Source of the DNA: Paenarthrobacter aurescens TC1
Lineage (GTDB): Bacteria > Actinomycetota > Actinomycetes > Actinomycetales > Micrococcaceae
DNA: 64,000 bases
Assembly (NCBI GenBank): GCA_000014925.1
Contig: CP000474.1
Coordinates: 3,534,001-3,598,000 of the forward strand
Reading direction: 5' to 3'
Shown: piece by piece, positions 1 to 8,678 of the stretch
How positions within the stretch are numbered: the first letter of the stretch is position 1
Layout of the letters: the number at the start of each line of letters is the position of its first letter
Program-made: the position numbers and the translations under genes
Notes under the pieces: generated by a model
What the model was told of the DNA's origin: nothing
Database searches by the model: none
Seen by the model: the letters and a program-made list of their open reading frames with translations, nothing else

Positions 1-27
1 TTTTTAAGGTCAGCGCAGTGTTTTAGG

Positions 28-2394
28 TCAACGCAGTGAAATTCGACGACGGCGGTCGGTGCCGCCGCGAAGGTCCCGGTTCAGCCTGCGGTCGCCGTGG
101 TAGAGGATGGATTCCCAATCCACTTCTTCGGCAGTCTTGGGAACCACCAACGACTCAGGTTTCGCCTTGGGCTTGGGCTTGGGTGCGACATAAAGCCAGT
201 TGACCGCTCCCAAGACAACATCCACCACGGAGTTCCACAGGCCGATGTACGCCTGGATGCACATCATGGCCAACACCGCATTCAGTGAGGCGAAGGCGAC
301 GTTGCCCCAATTGCCCTGCTGGGCGTCTCTCCAAACCGTCAGCACAGAGAACGCGACGATGGCGTAGGGAATCAGGACGTAGATGGCGGGGGCAGCTGTC
401 CGATCCTTGACCTTGGGGGTTCGGACAAAGGGAATCTTGTCGCCTGTGAGGCCCTGCTGGAGCGACTTCAAAACGCCGGCGAGGTTGACCGGCAGCAGGA
501 TGAGGTTAAAGCCGTAAATGCGGAAGATGTCGCTGAAGCGGTGCCCGCAGTCGCGAAGGTCGGAGCCCATGCACAGGAAGTACGGCAGTGCTGCAATGAA
601 GACTGCGGGGCTAAGGAGCCTGCTGTCATAGGGGTATGCCAGCAGGAAGAGCAGCCCGAAGCTGGCCCAAGTAATTGACGCCATGTAGTTCACACGCAGA
701 AGAACCTCGCGGAAGAGTATCCGCTGCCGTTGACTTCGCCGCTGCGAGAGTTGGTTCCAGAGCTTGGGCAGGATCAGCAGACCGCCGTTTGCCCAGCGTC
801 GACGCTGCACCACCAGTGAACCGAAGTCGGGTGGTGTGGCGCTGTAACTCAAACGCTCCGGATAATTGACCAGGGTCCATCCGTGGGTGCCGAGGTCAAT
901 GCTGGATTCGGTGTCCTCGATGACCGTTCGGTCCTGGATATAGGTGCGAATTTCGAATCCGCCCACCGTCTCAACTTCAACGATGTCCTCCAGGGCGCAT
1001 TTGCGGATAATCGCATTGGCGCCCACCCAGAACGTGGCTCCGTAGAATGTCATGCCTTGATGAAGAATGTGCTGAATGTCCGTGGTGGCACCGGCGATCC
1101 TCTCAATACGGGTCGGAGCACCACGGAACGAAGAATAGGGCGTTTGGGTCACGGCCACACGCTCGTTACCTGCAGATTCCAGGAAATACACCAACCGCAG
1201 GCAATAGTCCCGCAGCAAGAGGGAGTCGGCGTCCAAAGTCAGCAAATAGGTACTGTCGGGGACCAGCAGATCGTCATCACGCGGAACCAAGGACGGACGA
1301 AGAACAACACTTCCAGCGGTTTCTTCCCGCCTCCACCGCTTGCCCATCAGCGAAATGTAAGCGTTGAGGTTCATGGCTTTGTTGGCCTCGTGGGAAAGGC
1401 TCGCGTACCGCTTACGCTCAAAAGTTTCAGTTCGAACGTTGAAAATCCACGTGAGCCTCAGATAGAGCTGTTCCATCCGCTCCGGGTTGGGGGCCGTGTT
1501 TTGAGCCTTTGCGGCTTCCAGCGCCAACAACACCAAGCGAAGTTCACGCGCCAATCCCATGATCACCAAGTCCACGAAGAACTCGTCCACATGGTCTTCC
1601 ACGTTTTCGGCCTCAGCCATCGCCTCCAGCCACTCCACTGCTGCCTCATACTCCGTGATCAGGAGTTGGAGTTCATCGGCTTTGTCCGCACCCGGTGCAT
1701 GCACAGCAAGGGGCGAAGCGTGTCTCTCCCGGAAGGTAGCAAGGGCCTCGTTGGCGCGTGCTGCCGGAGCCGACAACGCAGCTGAGATCTGACCCGCCAG
1801 CGCCCGGGTCTGTTCAAGGCGGTGAATCTTTTCCGGCTCGGTAGGGTGTGGCGGATCGTCCAGCAGCAACACCACGCGCAGATCCGGGAACTCCTGAAGG
1901 GCGGCTGACCACAGCGTTCCCCTGACCACCTGGGGTTCTTCGGCGTAGGACGGCACCAATACCGTTACTGCCTCTTTGTAGTTGGCGAAGTGATTATCGA
2001 GTTCCCCACGAGGTACCCTGCGGTGTTCCTTGAACCGGTACAGTGCCCCTTGCCGTGCCATGAGATACATCAGGGCAGAGAACGTCAGGAACGTGACAAC
2101 AATCAGGTAAGAGATCGACTCAAATCCGAATCGGAAACCCGGGTTCGGATTATTAACAAACTGCCTGATGATGGTGGAGACCACGTAATAAAGCCAAGCC
2201 CCCACCGTCACAAGTATGGCAAGCCTGCCGAGCACGATCTTTCGTGAAGTGGGGGTTGGGTGAACAATGGCCAACGGCTCAGACCGCCGCTCCGACCCCC
2301 ATTGCCGCTTTCGCCCCGCGTTTTCCATACGCTCAGCGGGAAGCTCCTTGGAATCCCGCGCAACATCGGATAAATCAACCAACTGGTCCGTCAT
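28..2394 (-). CDS. Processive family 2 glycosyltransferase (cellulose/hyaluronan synthase-like membrane protein)
   Basis: Predicted inner-membrane polysaccharide synthase of 788 residues. Two membrane helices lie near residues 52-115, the cytoplasmic GT2 domain follows, and four or more helices lie after about residue 570. The GT2 signatures are visible: DAD (in TLDADSLLL), a TED-like IEDTESS and QRRRW (VVQRRRWANGG), the acceptor/product motif of processive synthases. A long Ala/Glu-rich helical insertion of about 150 residues separates the first Rossmann part from the DAD motif. No PilZ domain is seen. The ATG has a TGGGGA ribosome site. It is divergent from a secreted GH18 hydrolase, which suggests an exopolysaccharide locus. 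The sugar made is unknown. Confidence 0.85.
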   Translation of the reverse strand: MTDQLVDLSDVARDSKELPAERMENAGRKRQWGSERRSEPLAIVHPTPTSRKIVLGRLAILVTVGAWLYYVVSTIIRQFVNNPNPGFRFGFESISYLIVVTFLTFSALMYLMARQGALYRFKEHRRVPRGELDNHFANYKEAVTVLVPSYAEEPQVVRGTLWSAALQEFPDLRVVLLLDDPPHPTEPEKIHRLEQTRALAGQISAALSAPAARANEALATFRERHASPLAVHAPGADKADELQLLITEYEAAVEWLEAMAEAENVEDHVDEFFVDLVIMGLARELRLVLLALEAAKAQNTAPNPERMEQLYLRLTWIFNVRTETFERKRYASLSHEANKAMNLNAYISLMGKRWRREETAGSVVLRPSLVPRDDDLLVPDSTYLLTLDADSLLLRDYCLRLVYFLESAGNERVAVTQTPYSSFRGAPTRIERIAGATTDIQHILHQGMTFYGATFWVGANAIIRKCALEDIVEVETVGGFEIRTYIQDRTVIEDTESSIDLGTHGWTLVNYPERLSYSATPPDFGSLVVQRRRWANGGLLILPKLWNQLSQRRSQRQRILFREVLLRVNYMASITWASFGLLFLLAYPYDSRLLSPAVFIAALPYFLCMGSDLRDCGHRFSDIFRIYGFNLILLPVNLAGVLKSLQQGLTGDKIPFVRTPKVKDRTAAPAIYVLIPYAIVAFSVLTVWRDAQQGNWGNVAFASLNAVLAMMCIQAYIGLWNSVVDVVLGAVNWLYVAPKPKPKAKPESLVVPKTAEEVDWESILYHGDRRLNRDLRGGTDRRRRISLR

Positions 2395-2613
2395 AATTCC
2401 CCATCAGACTGTGAACCGCGACTTCCGGCTCGATAGCCGGTTGAACGTCCGACTTCTGTAACAAAAGCATCGCCGATTGCCCTTATAGTAATCGATAACA
2501 GCAGCCTTACGATTCCGGTGTTGGTCTACGGAAATTGATGGAACGATTCTTGGCCTCATCCAATGGCTTGGCGTCTGCTCGCTGTAAATTCAGGTCTCAA
2601 TCTTGGGGGAACC
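2395..2613. promoter_or_regulatory. Divergent promoter region between glycan synthase and GH18 hydrolase
   Basis: This 219-base gap separates the divergent GT2 synthase (minus) and GH18 gene (plus), so it must hold both promoters. It is locally AT-richer (around 2450-2510) than its surroundings. I could not fix individual -10/-35 boxes with confidence. Confidence 0.4.
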
Positions 2614-4173
2614 ATGTCGAAACACTTTCCTGGACGAAAGCTGTCCTGGATTCGGCTCTCCGTGCTGCTGGCCGTCATAGCGGCAGTTGTAGGGGCCGGC
2701 GTCGTTTCCTGGCGTAACTACACCGATACCCGTGCCGCGGCAGCGTCACCATCGTCCTTCGCGGGATACGTTGATGTGACGGCAACACCGCGTTACGCAT
2801 TCGAGCAACCGGTCAGCGACAACACAAAATCAGTGGTTTTATCGTTCATCGTGGCGGACGCGAAGGATGGATGCACGCCGTCCTGGGGCACCTTCTACAG
2901 CCTGGACGCAGCGGCCTCGGACCTTGATCTGGACCGGCGTATCGCCCGGCTCCGCCAAACCGGCGGCGATATCGCAGTCTCCTTCGGTGGGCTATCCAAC
3001 CAGGAACTCGCCACTGCATGCACCGACGACGGCCGGCTCCAGCAGGCCTACTCAACCGTGGTTGACCGATACGACCTCAACACCATTGACCTGGACATTG
3101 AGGGCACGGCTCTGACGGACAAGGCAGCCATCGCACGGCAAGCCAAAGCCATCACTGCAGTACAGAAGGACAGGCAGGCCGAGGGCAAGAGCCTATCCGT
3201 GTGGCTGACGTTACCCGTGGCTCCGTCGGGGCTGACCGCGGACGGGACAGCCGCCGTCGAGCAGATGCTGTCCGGCGGAGTGGAACTGGCCGGTGTGAAC
3301 ATCATGACCATGGACTACGGCGAAAGCCGAGTGCCAGGACAGTCCATGCTGCAAGCCTCAATAGCAGCAGCCGAAGCAACCCACGCCCAGTTGGGTGACG
3401 TCTACTCGGCAGCCCAGCAGAACCTTGGTGCGCAGACCCTATGGCGCAAGATTGGCTTGACCCCCATGATCGGCCAAAACGACATCGTGGCTGACGTGTT
3501 CACTCTGTCCGACGCCCAAGGTTTGCACGACTTCGCACAGGGCAAAGGCATCGGGCGGATGTCCATGTGGTCCTTGAACCGGGATGCCGAATGCGGGCCC
3601 AACTATCCCACCCTGACCGTGGTGTCCGACGCTTGCAGCGGTGTGCCGCAGGGTGCCGCACGTTTCTCCGACGTGCTGGGCGCAGACATTGACTCCAAAG
3701 CAACTGCCTCCCCCAGCCCGGTGCTGCCGACAGGCACAACCACTGCCACTGCCGTAGTGGACGACCCCGCCACCAGCCCTTACCCGGTCTGGTCTCCCGT
3801 GGCCACGTACGTTCAAGCGGACAGGATCGTTTGGCAGGGGAACGTCTACGAGGCCAAGTGGTGGACCAAGGATGATGTGCCCAACGACCCCATCCCGGAC
3901 CGGGCCGCGGCACCATGGAAGCTGATCGGCCCCGTCCTGCCCGGCGACCGGCCCAAGCCGCAAATCACAGTTCCAGCCGGAACGTACCCGGCGTGGTCAT
4001 CCAGCACCGTCTACAACAAGGGCGACCGGGTAATGCTGGACCAGCACGTCTTCGAGGCCAAGTGGTGGGTTCAAACTCAGAGCCCGGAAGCCGCGTTGCA
4101 GGGCTCCACAGATTCGGCGTGGATGAAACTCTCCAACGAGGAACTGACAAAGGTGCTGGCTGGCGGGCAGTAA
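2614..4173 (+). CDS. Membrane-anchored GH18 glycoside hydrolase with two C-terminal chitin-binding (CBM5/12) modules
   Basis: Predicted extracellular chitinase-type hydrolase of 519 residues. An uncleaved or signal helix spans about residues 14-34, followed by a GH18 TIM barrel. The family catalytic DxDxE motif is intact as DLDIE at residues 159-163, with the last Glu as acid/base. An S/T/P-rich linker leads to two tandem modules at about 390-450 and 458-515. Each has the WSPVATYVQADRIVWQGN / WSSSTVYNKGDRVMLDQH pattern and a shared EAKWW, typical of ChiC-type CBM5/12. The ATG at 2614 was chosen over an in-frame ATG at 2563 because GGGGGA lies 4 bases upstream and the signal helix then starts properly. 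Substrate could be chitin, peptidoglycan glycans or the polymer of the divergent synthase. Confidence 0.85.
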   Translation: MSKHFPGRKLSWIRLSVLLAVIAAVVGAGVVSWRNYTDTRAAAASPSSFAGYVDVTATPRYAFEQPVSDNTKSVVLSFIVADAKDGCTPSWGTFYSLDAAASDLDLDRRIARLRQTGGDIAVSFGGLSNQELATACTDDGRLQQAYSTVVDRYDLNTIDLDIEGTALTDKAAIARQAKAITAVQKDRQAEGKSLSVWLTLPVAPSGLTADGTAAVEQMLSGGVELAGVNIMTMDYGESRVPGQSMLQASIAAAEATHAQLGDVYSAAQQNLGAQTLWRKIGLTPMIGQNDIVADVFTLSDAQGLHDFAQGKGIGRMSMWSLNRDAECGPNYPTLTVVSDACSGVPQGAARFSDVLGADIDSKATASPSPVLPTGTTTATAVVDDPATSPYPVWSPVATYVQADRIVWQGNVYEAKWWTKDDVPNDPIPDRAAAPWKLIGPVLPGDRPKPQITVPAGTYPAWSSSTVYNKGDRVMLDQHVFEAKWWVQTQSPEAALQGSTDSAWMKLSNEELTKVLAGGQ

Positions 4174-4212
4174 CGCGAACATGGGCGGGGTCCAGGCGGG
4201 CCTCGCCCGTGC

Positions 4213-4356
4213 TCAATGCATGAAGCCGCTGCCGTCCCAGTCCCGGTCGTACTTACCGCAGCGTGTGCAGCGCCTGTACCGGCCGCTGCCATCCTCCGCG
4301 GATTCCACGTGCCAGCGGTGGTGGAGGTTCAATTTGCACATGATCGCCTGGAGCAT
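4213..4356 (-). CDS. Tiny Cys-rich zinc-ribbon-like protein (47 aa)
   Basis: Short minus-strand ORF. The translation contains MCKLNLHHRWHVE, then RRCTRCGKYDRDW, ending GFMH. The lone early Cys followed by His residues, the Trp and the CxxC knuckle resemble small zinc-ribbon proteins common in actinobacteria. The ATG at 4356 has GGAGA 5 bases upstream; an internal ATG at 4341 would give 42 residues. It lies in the gap between the GH18 and lipoprotein genes, antisense to both. I recognise the pattern but not a named family, and no function can be assigned. Confidence 0.55.
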   Translation of the reverse strand: MLQAIMCKLNLHHRWHVESAEDGSGRYRRCTRCGKYDRDWDGSGFMH

Positions 4357-4544
4357 GGCATTCTCCGTTCGAAGCACGCTGCCCCGCGAGACGACGCGTT
4401 ACATACGTGTGTTTAAGTTTAGGCCGTGGCTCTTTCCGGCGGGTAGTGGAGCTGTATTCTCTTTCTGAGCCACCACTTGATGGCCTTTTCAGGTTTGGAA
4501 CTACGCCCTGCAGGTGCTGAACCATTGACGTTCCTGGGGGAACC

Positions 4545-6095
4545 ATGAATCGATCCCGATCCGCGCGGCTCTTTGGCCGACTGAAGTCAGTGGGATTCGG
4601 GGTCACGGCCGTCGGTGCCGCGGTATTGCTGTCAGCGTGCACCATGATTCCTTTTCCGCCGGCACCCATTGCAACTACGCCACCTGCAAGCACGGCTCCA
4701 GCAGCGCGAAATACAGAAACCGCGACGGCGGCATGGGAAGTTGCGCTCGATCCCATCGGTCAGCCTGTGGTGGCCGACGGCGTCGCCCTGGTTTACGCGA
4801 AGACTGCAACCGGTGTGAATGCCCATGCGTTCTCAGTTGCGGATGGCAAACAGTTGTGGACCCAGCCTGTTCACCCGGGACTCGAAGCAGTCGGCGTTCC
4901 CCTTGAACCTGCTGTCACCAGAACCGCCGGAGGAAGGAGCGCGGCGATCTTCCTGCAGGCTGCAGCTCCCCCCGCGGATGATGGCGGCGTCGCGTGGTGG
5001 ACTTCCCCCGTGGCCTTCGACCTGCGAACCGGCAAGGAACTTTACCGCGGAAGGGAAGAACTGGTCAGCACGCGCCCCTTTGCTTGCGACGACCTCCAGG
5101 AAATGTGCTTTATCGCCTACGACGAGACCTCCCAGTCTGTAGAACATTGGGTGGACCTTGAATCCGGTGAGGACCTGGCCGGTCCCGAGATTAATCCGCT
5201 TCCCGGCAATTTTCGGCCTGTCGGCAAGCAACTGTACTCGGTGGTGGCTGACGGCATTGAAACGCTTGCCCACGTCTCTTTCGGCGAGGTCCTGTGGGAA
5301 GTAGAGATAGAAACCGTTTTTGGGAAGGGCGCCACCACCGACATGGGCTGGCACTTCAACTACTCCGAAAAACTGGATCTTTATGTTGGCTCCGTTGGCA
5401 TCAACCCTACGAACTTCTCTCCCGACAAATTTACGGAACAAAGCTTCTCGCTGAACCTGCGTGAGACTACCAAGACCGTTGGACTCCGGGCTTCCAGCGG
5501 GCGGGTTTTGTGGACGGCTGAGGGCACGCAGCTTGAGTGCGCCAAAACCCTGGGCACTGCCGCTTCCAAACTGGGCGGCGGGGATGGATATCCCGTCCGG
5601 TGCGAGTACGTAGACGGTCACATCGAATTTCCCGCCGGCACATACCGGGGCAGCCACTCGAAAGTGGTGGGGTACGATCCCCTCACCGGCAAGGCCGCAT
5701 GGGAATCCAAGCCGGTGGAAGTACACAGTTGGGAAACCACCGGCCTCATACCGTCAGCAAGCCATGGCGACTTCGTGATTACGGGCCACTACGCGGACTC
5801 AACCCTGGTGGACACCCGCACCGGGAAATTCCGTGGGGCAAGCTTCCAAGACGGTTTTGTCTGCTGGGAGGAAACCACGTACACCATGCCGCTTAATGGC
5901 CCCAATAAGGATCAGCCGGGTGGTGGGATCGCAGCCGGCTCGCGCACAGCCTTTCCGTGCCTCAAGAGCGGCAGCCCTGCTCCATCACTGACCTATGGTG
6001 CCCTGACCGACGTGAGCACTGTGGACAGTGACATGGCGGTCATCTCCTTTAAAGGAAAAGTGGCCGGATACAAGCTCCTCAAAGAGTTTGTCTAA
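4545..6095 (+). CDS. Lipoprotein with PQQ-like beta-propeller domain
   Basis: Secreted lipoprotein of 516 residues. The N-terminus has Arg/Lys, a hydrophobic stretch and the lipobox LLSAC with Cys32 as the lipidated residue. The remainder shows repeated blade-like elements (SVADGKQLWTQPV, DLRTGKELYRG, HVSFGEVLWEVEIE, GLRASSGRVLWTAEG, YDPLTGKAAWESKPV) typical of quinoprotein-dehydrogenase-like seven- or eight-bladed propellers. There are no obvious catalytic dehydrogenase residues, so a binding or scaffold role outside the membrane is more likely. The ATG follows a GGGGGAACC site almost identical to that of the GH18 gene. Its stop is one base from the stop of the convergent crotonase gene, so the two transcripts must overlap. 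Confidence 0.75.
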   Translation: MNRSRSARLFGRLKSVGFGVTAVGAAVLLSACTMIPFPPAPIATTPPASTAPAARNTETATAAWEVALDPIGQPVVADGVALVYAKTATGVNAHAFSVADGKQLWTQPVHPGLEAVGVPLEPAVTRTAGGRSAAIFLQAAAPPADDGGVAWWTSPVAFDLRTGKELYRGREELVSTRPFACDDLQEMCFIAYDETSQSVEHWVDLESGEDLAGPEINPLPGNFRPVGKQLYSVVADGIETLAHVSFGEVLWEVEIETVFGKGATTDMGWHFNYSEKLDLYVGSVGINPTNFSPDKFTEQSFSLNLRETTKTVGLRASSGRVLWTAEGTQLECAKTLGTAASKLGGGDGYPVRCEYVDGHIEFPAGTYRGSHSKVVGYDPLTGKAAWESKPVEVHSWETTGLIPSASHGDFVITGHYADSTLVDTRTGKFRGASFQDGFVCWEETTYTMPLNGPNKDQPGGGIAAGSRTAFPCLKSGSPAPSLTYGALTDVSTVDSDMAVISFKGKVAGYKLLKEFV

Positions 6096-6096
6096 A

Positions 6097-6876
6097 CTAC
6101 CCCTTGAAAACGGGCGCCCGCTTCTCTTGGAACGCCCGGAAGCCTTCGGCGTAGTCGTCGGTCTTGCACAGCCGTGCCTGCTCCGTGTTCTCCTCCGCCA
6201 TGGAAGCCCAGAGGCCCAGGCGCTGGTCACGGATGTGGGCCACGAGTTCCTTGGACGCGTTGAACGCCGATGTCGCCCCAAGAGCAACTCGTTGCACGAT
6301 CTCCCGGGTCACGGGCAGCAATGAATCTGCCGGCATCGCGCGGCTGAACATCCCCTGCTCCACGGCTTCCGCGCCGGAGATGAGATCCGCCGTGTAGATC
6401 AGATCCAGTGTGCGATGCATGCCCAGGCGCTCCGTGAAGTACCAGTGCCCGCCCGAGTCCAGCGTGGCACCGAGCTTTGCAAAGGGTGAGCCGAACTTGG
6501 CGTTGTCCGCCACGTACACAACGTCCGTGGCGAGCAGCAGTCCCAGCCCAACCCCCAGGCAAGCACCGTGAGCAGCAGCAAACGTCGGCGCCGGGAACGC
6601 GGCCATCTTCTTCAGCAGTGGCTCCACGAGTCCGCCGAGGTACGCCTGGGCGTCGTCGGTCTCCGGTGTGACGCCTGAGATGTCGCGGCCGGCACAGAAG
6701 GCGCGGCCCTCTCCGCGAAGCAGCAGCGCCCGCACCTCACCGCGTGAGGCGGCGGCAGCAGCGTCGTCGTACGCTTTGTCCAGTTGGGCAAGCGCGTCCT
6801 CGTTGAGCGAGTTCAGCTTGTCCGGGTAGTTGAGGACGATTTCGGCAATACCGTTGGCAATGGAGAGCTCGATCAT
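6097..6876 (-). CDS. paaG: Enoyl-CoA hydratase/isomerase family protein, probable phenylacetate ring isomerase (PaaG-like)
   Basis: Crotonase-fold protein of 259 residues, last gene of the paaABCDE run and 9 bases after paaE. The family landmarks are present: FCAGRDISG near residue 62 (CoA oxyanion hole), HGACLGVGLGL (second oxyanion Gly) and GATLDSGGHW, where Asp occupies the position of the catalytic Asp in PaaG/isomerase-type members rather than the hydratase Glu. By context it would isomerise ring-1,2-epoxyphenylacetyl-CoA to oxepin-CoA. A perfect AAGGAG precedes the ATG. It could instead be a general enoyl-CoA isomerase. The paaG symbol rests on the Asp and the neighbourhood. Confidence 0.75.
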   Translation of the reverse strand: MIELSIANGIAEIVLNYPDKLNSLNEDALAQLDKAYDDAAAAASRGEVRALLLRGEGRAFCAGRDISGVTPETDDAQAYLGGLVEPLLKKMAAFPAPTFAAAHGACLGVGLGLLLATDVVYVADNAKFGSPFAKLGATLDSGGHWYFTERLGMHRTLDLIYTADLISGAEAVEQGMFSRAMPADSLLPVTREIVQRVALGATSAFNASKELVAHIRDQRLGLWASMAEENTEQARLCKTDDYAEGFRAFQEKRAPVFKG

Positions 6877-6885
6877 GGGGACTCC

Positions 6886-8091
6886 TTAGACGTCGAAGTC
6901 GACGGTAACTTCTTCGCTGGTGGGGTGGGACTGGCAGGTGAGGACGTAGCCCTTGTCCAGCTCGTCCTGTTCAAGGGCGTAGTTCTCATCCATGGTCACC
7001 GTACCGGTGATCAGCTTGGCGCGGCAGGTGCCGCAGACACCGCCAGCGCACGCGAACGGAACGTCGGGGCGGACACGCAGCGCGGCGTTGAGGATGGATT
7101 CGCGGGCGTGCGTGGGGCTGGCGACATCGCCGGTCAGGCCATCGAGCTTGAAGGTGATCTTGTACGTGTCCTGCGTCTCGTCCTCCACAACCGGGCGGCC
7201 GGCGTTGCCCTCGGGGCGGTCCGGGCGGCCAGTGGTGAACAATTCGAAGCGCACGTGCTCGGGCTCCACGCCGCGGGAGGCGAGGGTGTCACGGCACAGT
7301 TGGACCAGTTCGAACGGCCCGCATAGGAACCACTCGTCCACGTCCTCGGCACGGATGGCGCTGCTAAGAAGCGTCTGCAGCTTCTCGGAATCGATGCGGC
7401 CGGTCATCAGCGGTGCGATGCGCTGCTCGCGGGACAACACGTGATGCAGCGCCAGGCGCGACGGGTACTTGTCCTTCAGGTCCGCCAGCTCCTCCAGGAA
7501 CATGACGTCCATGGCAGCTTTGTTGGCGTAAACGAGGTCGAACGTGGTTTCCGGGTTGGCTGCCAGGAGCGTCCGCGCGATCGCGATCACCGGCGTGATG
7601 CCCGAACCGGCGGCAATGGCCACGAAGCTGCCAGGCTCCCCGGCCAGCTCCTCCGGGTGGTTCATGGAGTTCATGACGTTGTGCTGGACCGAGGCGCCGT
7701 CCTTGCCGTGCCTCGAAATGAACGCACCCTGCGGGCTCATGACGTCCAGGACGTCGCCGGCCTTGAGTTCGGCGTTAGCCCACGTAGAGAAAACGCCGCC
7801 CAGGTCCTTCTTGATGGCCACGCGAATTTCGCTGCTGCCGTCCTCAAAGCTGCGCGGCTCTGCGCAAATCGAGTAACTGCGGCGGACCTCGTGCGGCTCG
7901 CCGCTCTCATCCGGCAGCGTGGTGCGCAATGCAACGTACTGGCCGGGCAGGTAGTCGTACTGCCCCGCCAGCTCGGCGGGAACCCCGAACGTGACCTCAA
8001 TGGCATCGTCAGTAAGGCGCCGGACTTCCGAGACGGTCAGGTTGTGGAAAGACGCACGACGGCGGCTGGCCGTCTGGGTTTCGGTGGTCAT
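6886..8091 (-). CDS. paaE: Phenylacetyl-CoA epoxidase reductase subunit PaaE
   Basis: NADPH-dependent electron-transfer subunit of the ring-1,2-phenylacetyl-CoA epoxidase, 401 residues. It begins with a ferredoxin-reductase FAD domain (RRSYSICAEP), followed by the nicotinamide domain (AAGSGITPVIAIART). The C-terminal plant-type 2Fe-2S domain has CAGGVCGTCRAKL and a later Cys in LTCQSH. The start is the ATG at 8091, giving MTTETQTASRRR; an upstream in-frame start would run into paaD. It sits 9 bases from paaD and passes electrons to the PaaA/PaaC di-iron oxygenase. Confidence 0.95.
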   Translation of the reverse strand: MTTETQTASRRRASFHNLTVSEVRRLTDDAIEVTFGVPAELAGQYDYLPGQYVALRTTLPDESGEPHEVRRSYSICAEPRSFEDGSSEIRVAIKKDLGGVFSTWANAELKAGDVLDVMSPQGAFISRHGKDGASVQHNVMNSMNHPEELAGEPGSFVAIAAGSGITPVIAIARTLLAANPETTFDLVYANKAAMDVMFLEELADLKDKYPSRLALHHVLSREQRIAPLMTGRIDSEKLQTLLSSAIRAEDVDEWFLCGPFELVQLCRDTLASRGVEPEHVRFELFTTGRPDRPEGNAGRPVVEDETQDTYKITFKLDGLTGDVASPTHARESILNAALRVRPDVPFACAGGVCGTCRAKLITGTVTMDENYALEQDELDKGYVLTCQSHPTSEEVTVDFDV

Positions 8092-8099
8092 GGAATTCC

Positions 8100-8678
8100 T
8101 TAGAGGACTTTGAAGTAGTCGAACGGTTCCTTGCAGTCCTGGCAGACGAACAACGCCTTGCAGGACGTGGAACCAAAGCGGGTGAGTTCCTTGGTGTTCA
8201 ACGACGAACACTGCGGGCATTTCACGGCCAGGCTCAGGCGGACAGGACCGGAGTGGCCACCTGCGGCAGCCATGCCGCTGGGCGGAGCGATCCCGTATTC
8301 CTCCAGCTTGGCCTTGCCGGACTCGGTCATCCAGTCAGTGGTCCACGCCGGCGACAAAACCAGGTTCACGTGAACGCTCGCGTAGCCCTCCTTTTGGAAG
8401 GCTGTCCGCAGGTCGTCACCGATGGCGTCCATCGCGGGGCAGCCCGAGTACGTGGGCGTGATGGTGACCTCGACGGCGGTACGTGAGGCACCGCCGTCGT
8501 GCTGGTTTCCAGTGGTGGCCGCCTCAGGCGAGTCAACGACGCGCACGCCGCGGAGGATCCCCAAGTCCTCGATGGTGAGGACGGGGATCTCCGGATCGCA
8601 GACCGTGGAGGCGATGTCCCAGGCCCGCTGCTCAGCGGTCTTTGACTGCGTCCCTGACAGGGTAGTCATGCTGGTCAC
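8100..8678 (-). CDS. paaD: Phenylacetyl-CoA epoxidase assembly/metal-insertion protein PaaD
   Basis: DUF59/MIP18-family protein of 192 residues (189 if the internal ATG at 8669 is used). The N-terminal MIP18 domain has DPEIPVLTIEDLGILRGV and TPTYSGCPAMDAI. The C-terminal zinc-ribbon-like tail has CPQC, then CKALFVCQDCKEPFDYFKVL, which is typical of PaaD. PaaD is needed for the epoxidase in vivo, probably in Fe-S or metal maturation. The GTG at 8678 overlaps the paaC stop as GTGA, indicating translational coupling. An Ala/Thr-rich insertion of about 15 residues (near 55-70) splits the MIP18 domain. Confidence 0.93.
   Translation of the reverse strand: MTSMTTLSGTQSKTAEQRAWDIASTVCDPEIPVLTIEDLGILRGVRVVDSPEAATTGNQHDGGASRTAVEVTITPTYSGCPAMDAIGDDLRTAFQKEGYASVHVNLVLSPAWTTDWMTESGKAKLEEYGIAPPSGMAAAGGHSGPVRLSLAVKCPQCSSLNTKELTRFGSTSCKALFVCQDCKEPFDYFKVL

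Noticed and set aside
883..1785. 300-residue plus-strand ORF inside the glycan synthase
   Set aside because: It is antisense to a strong GT2 gene with all its motifs, and its translation shows no recognisable domain.
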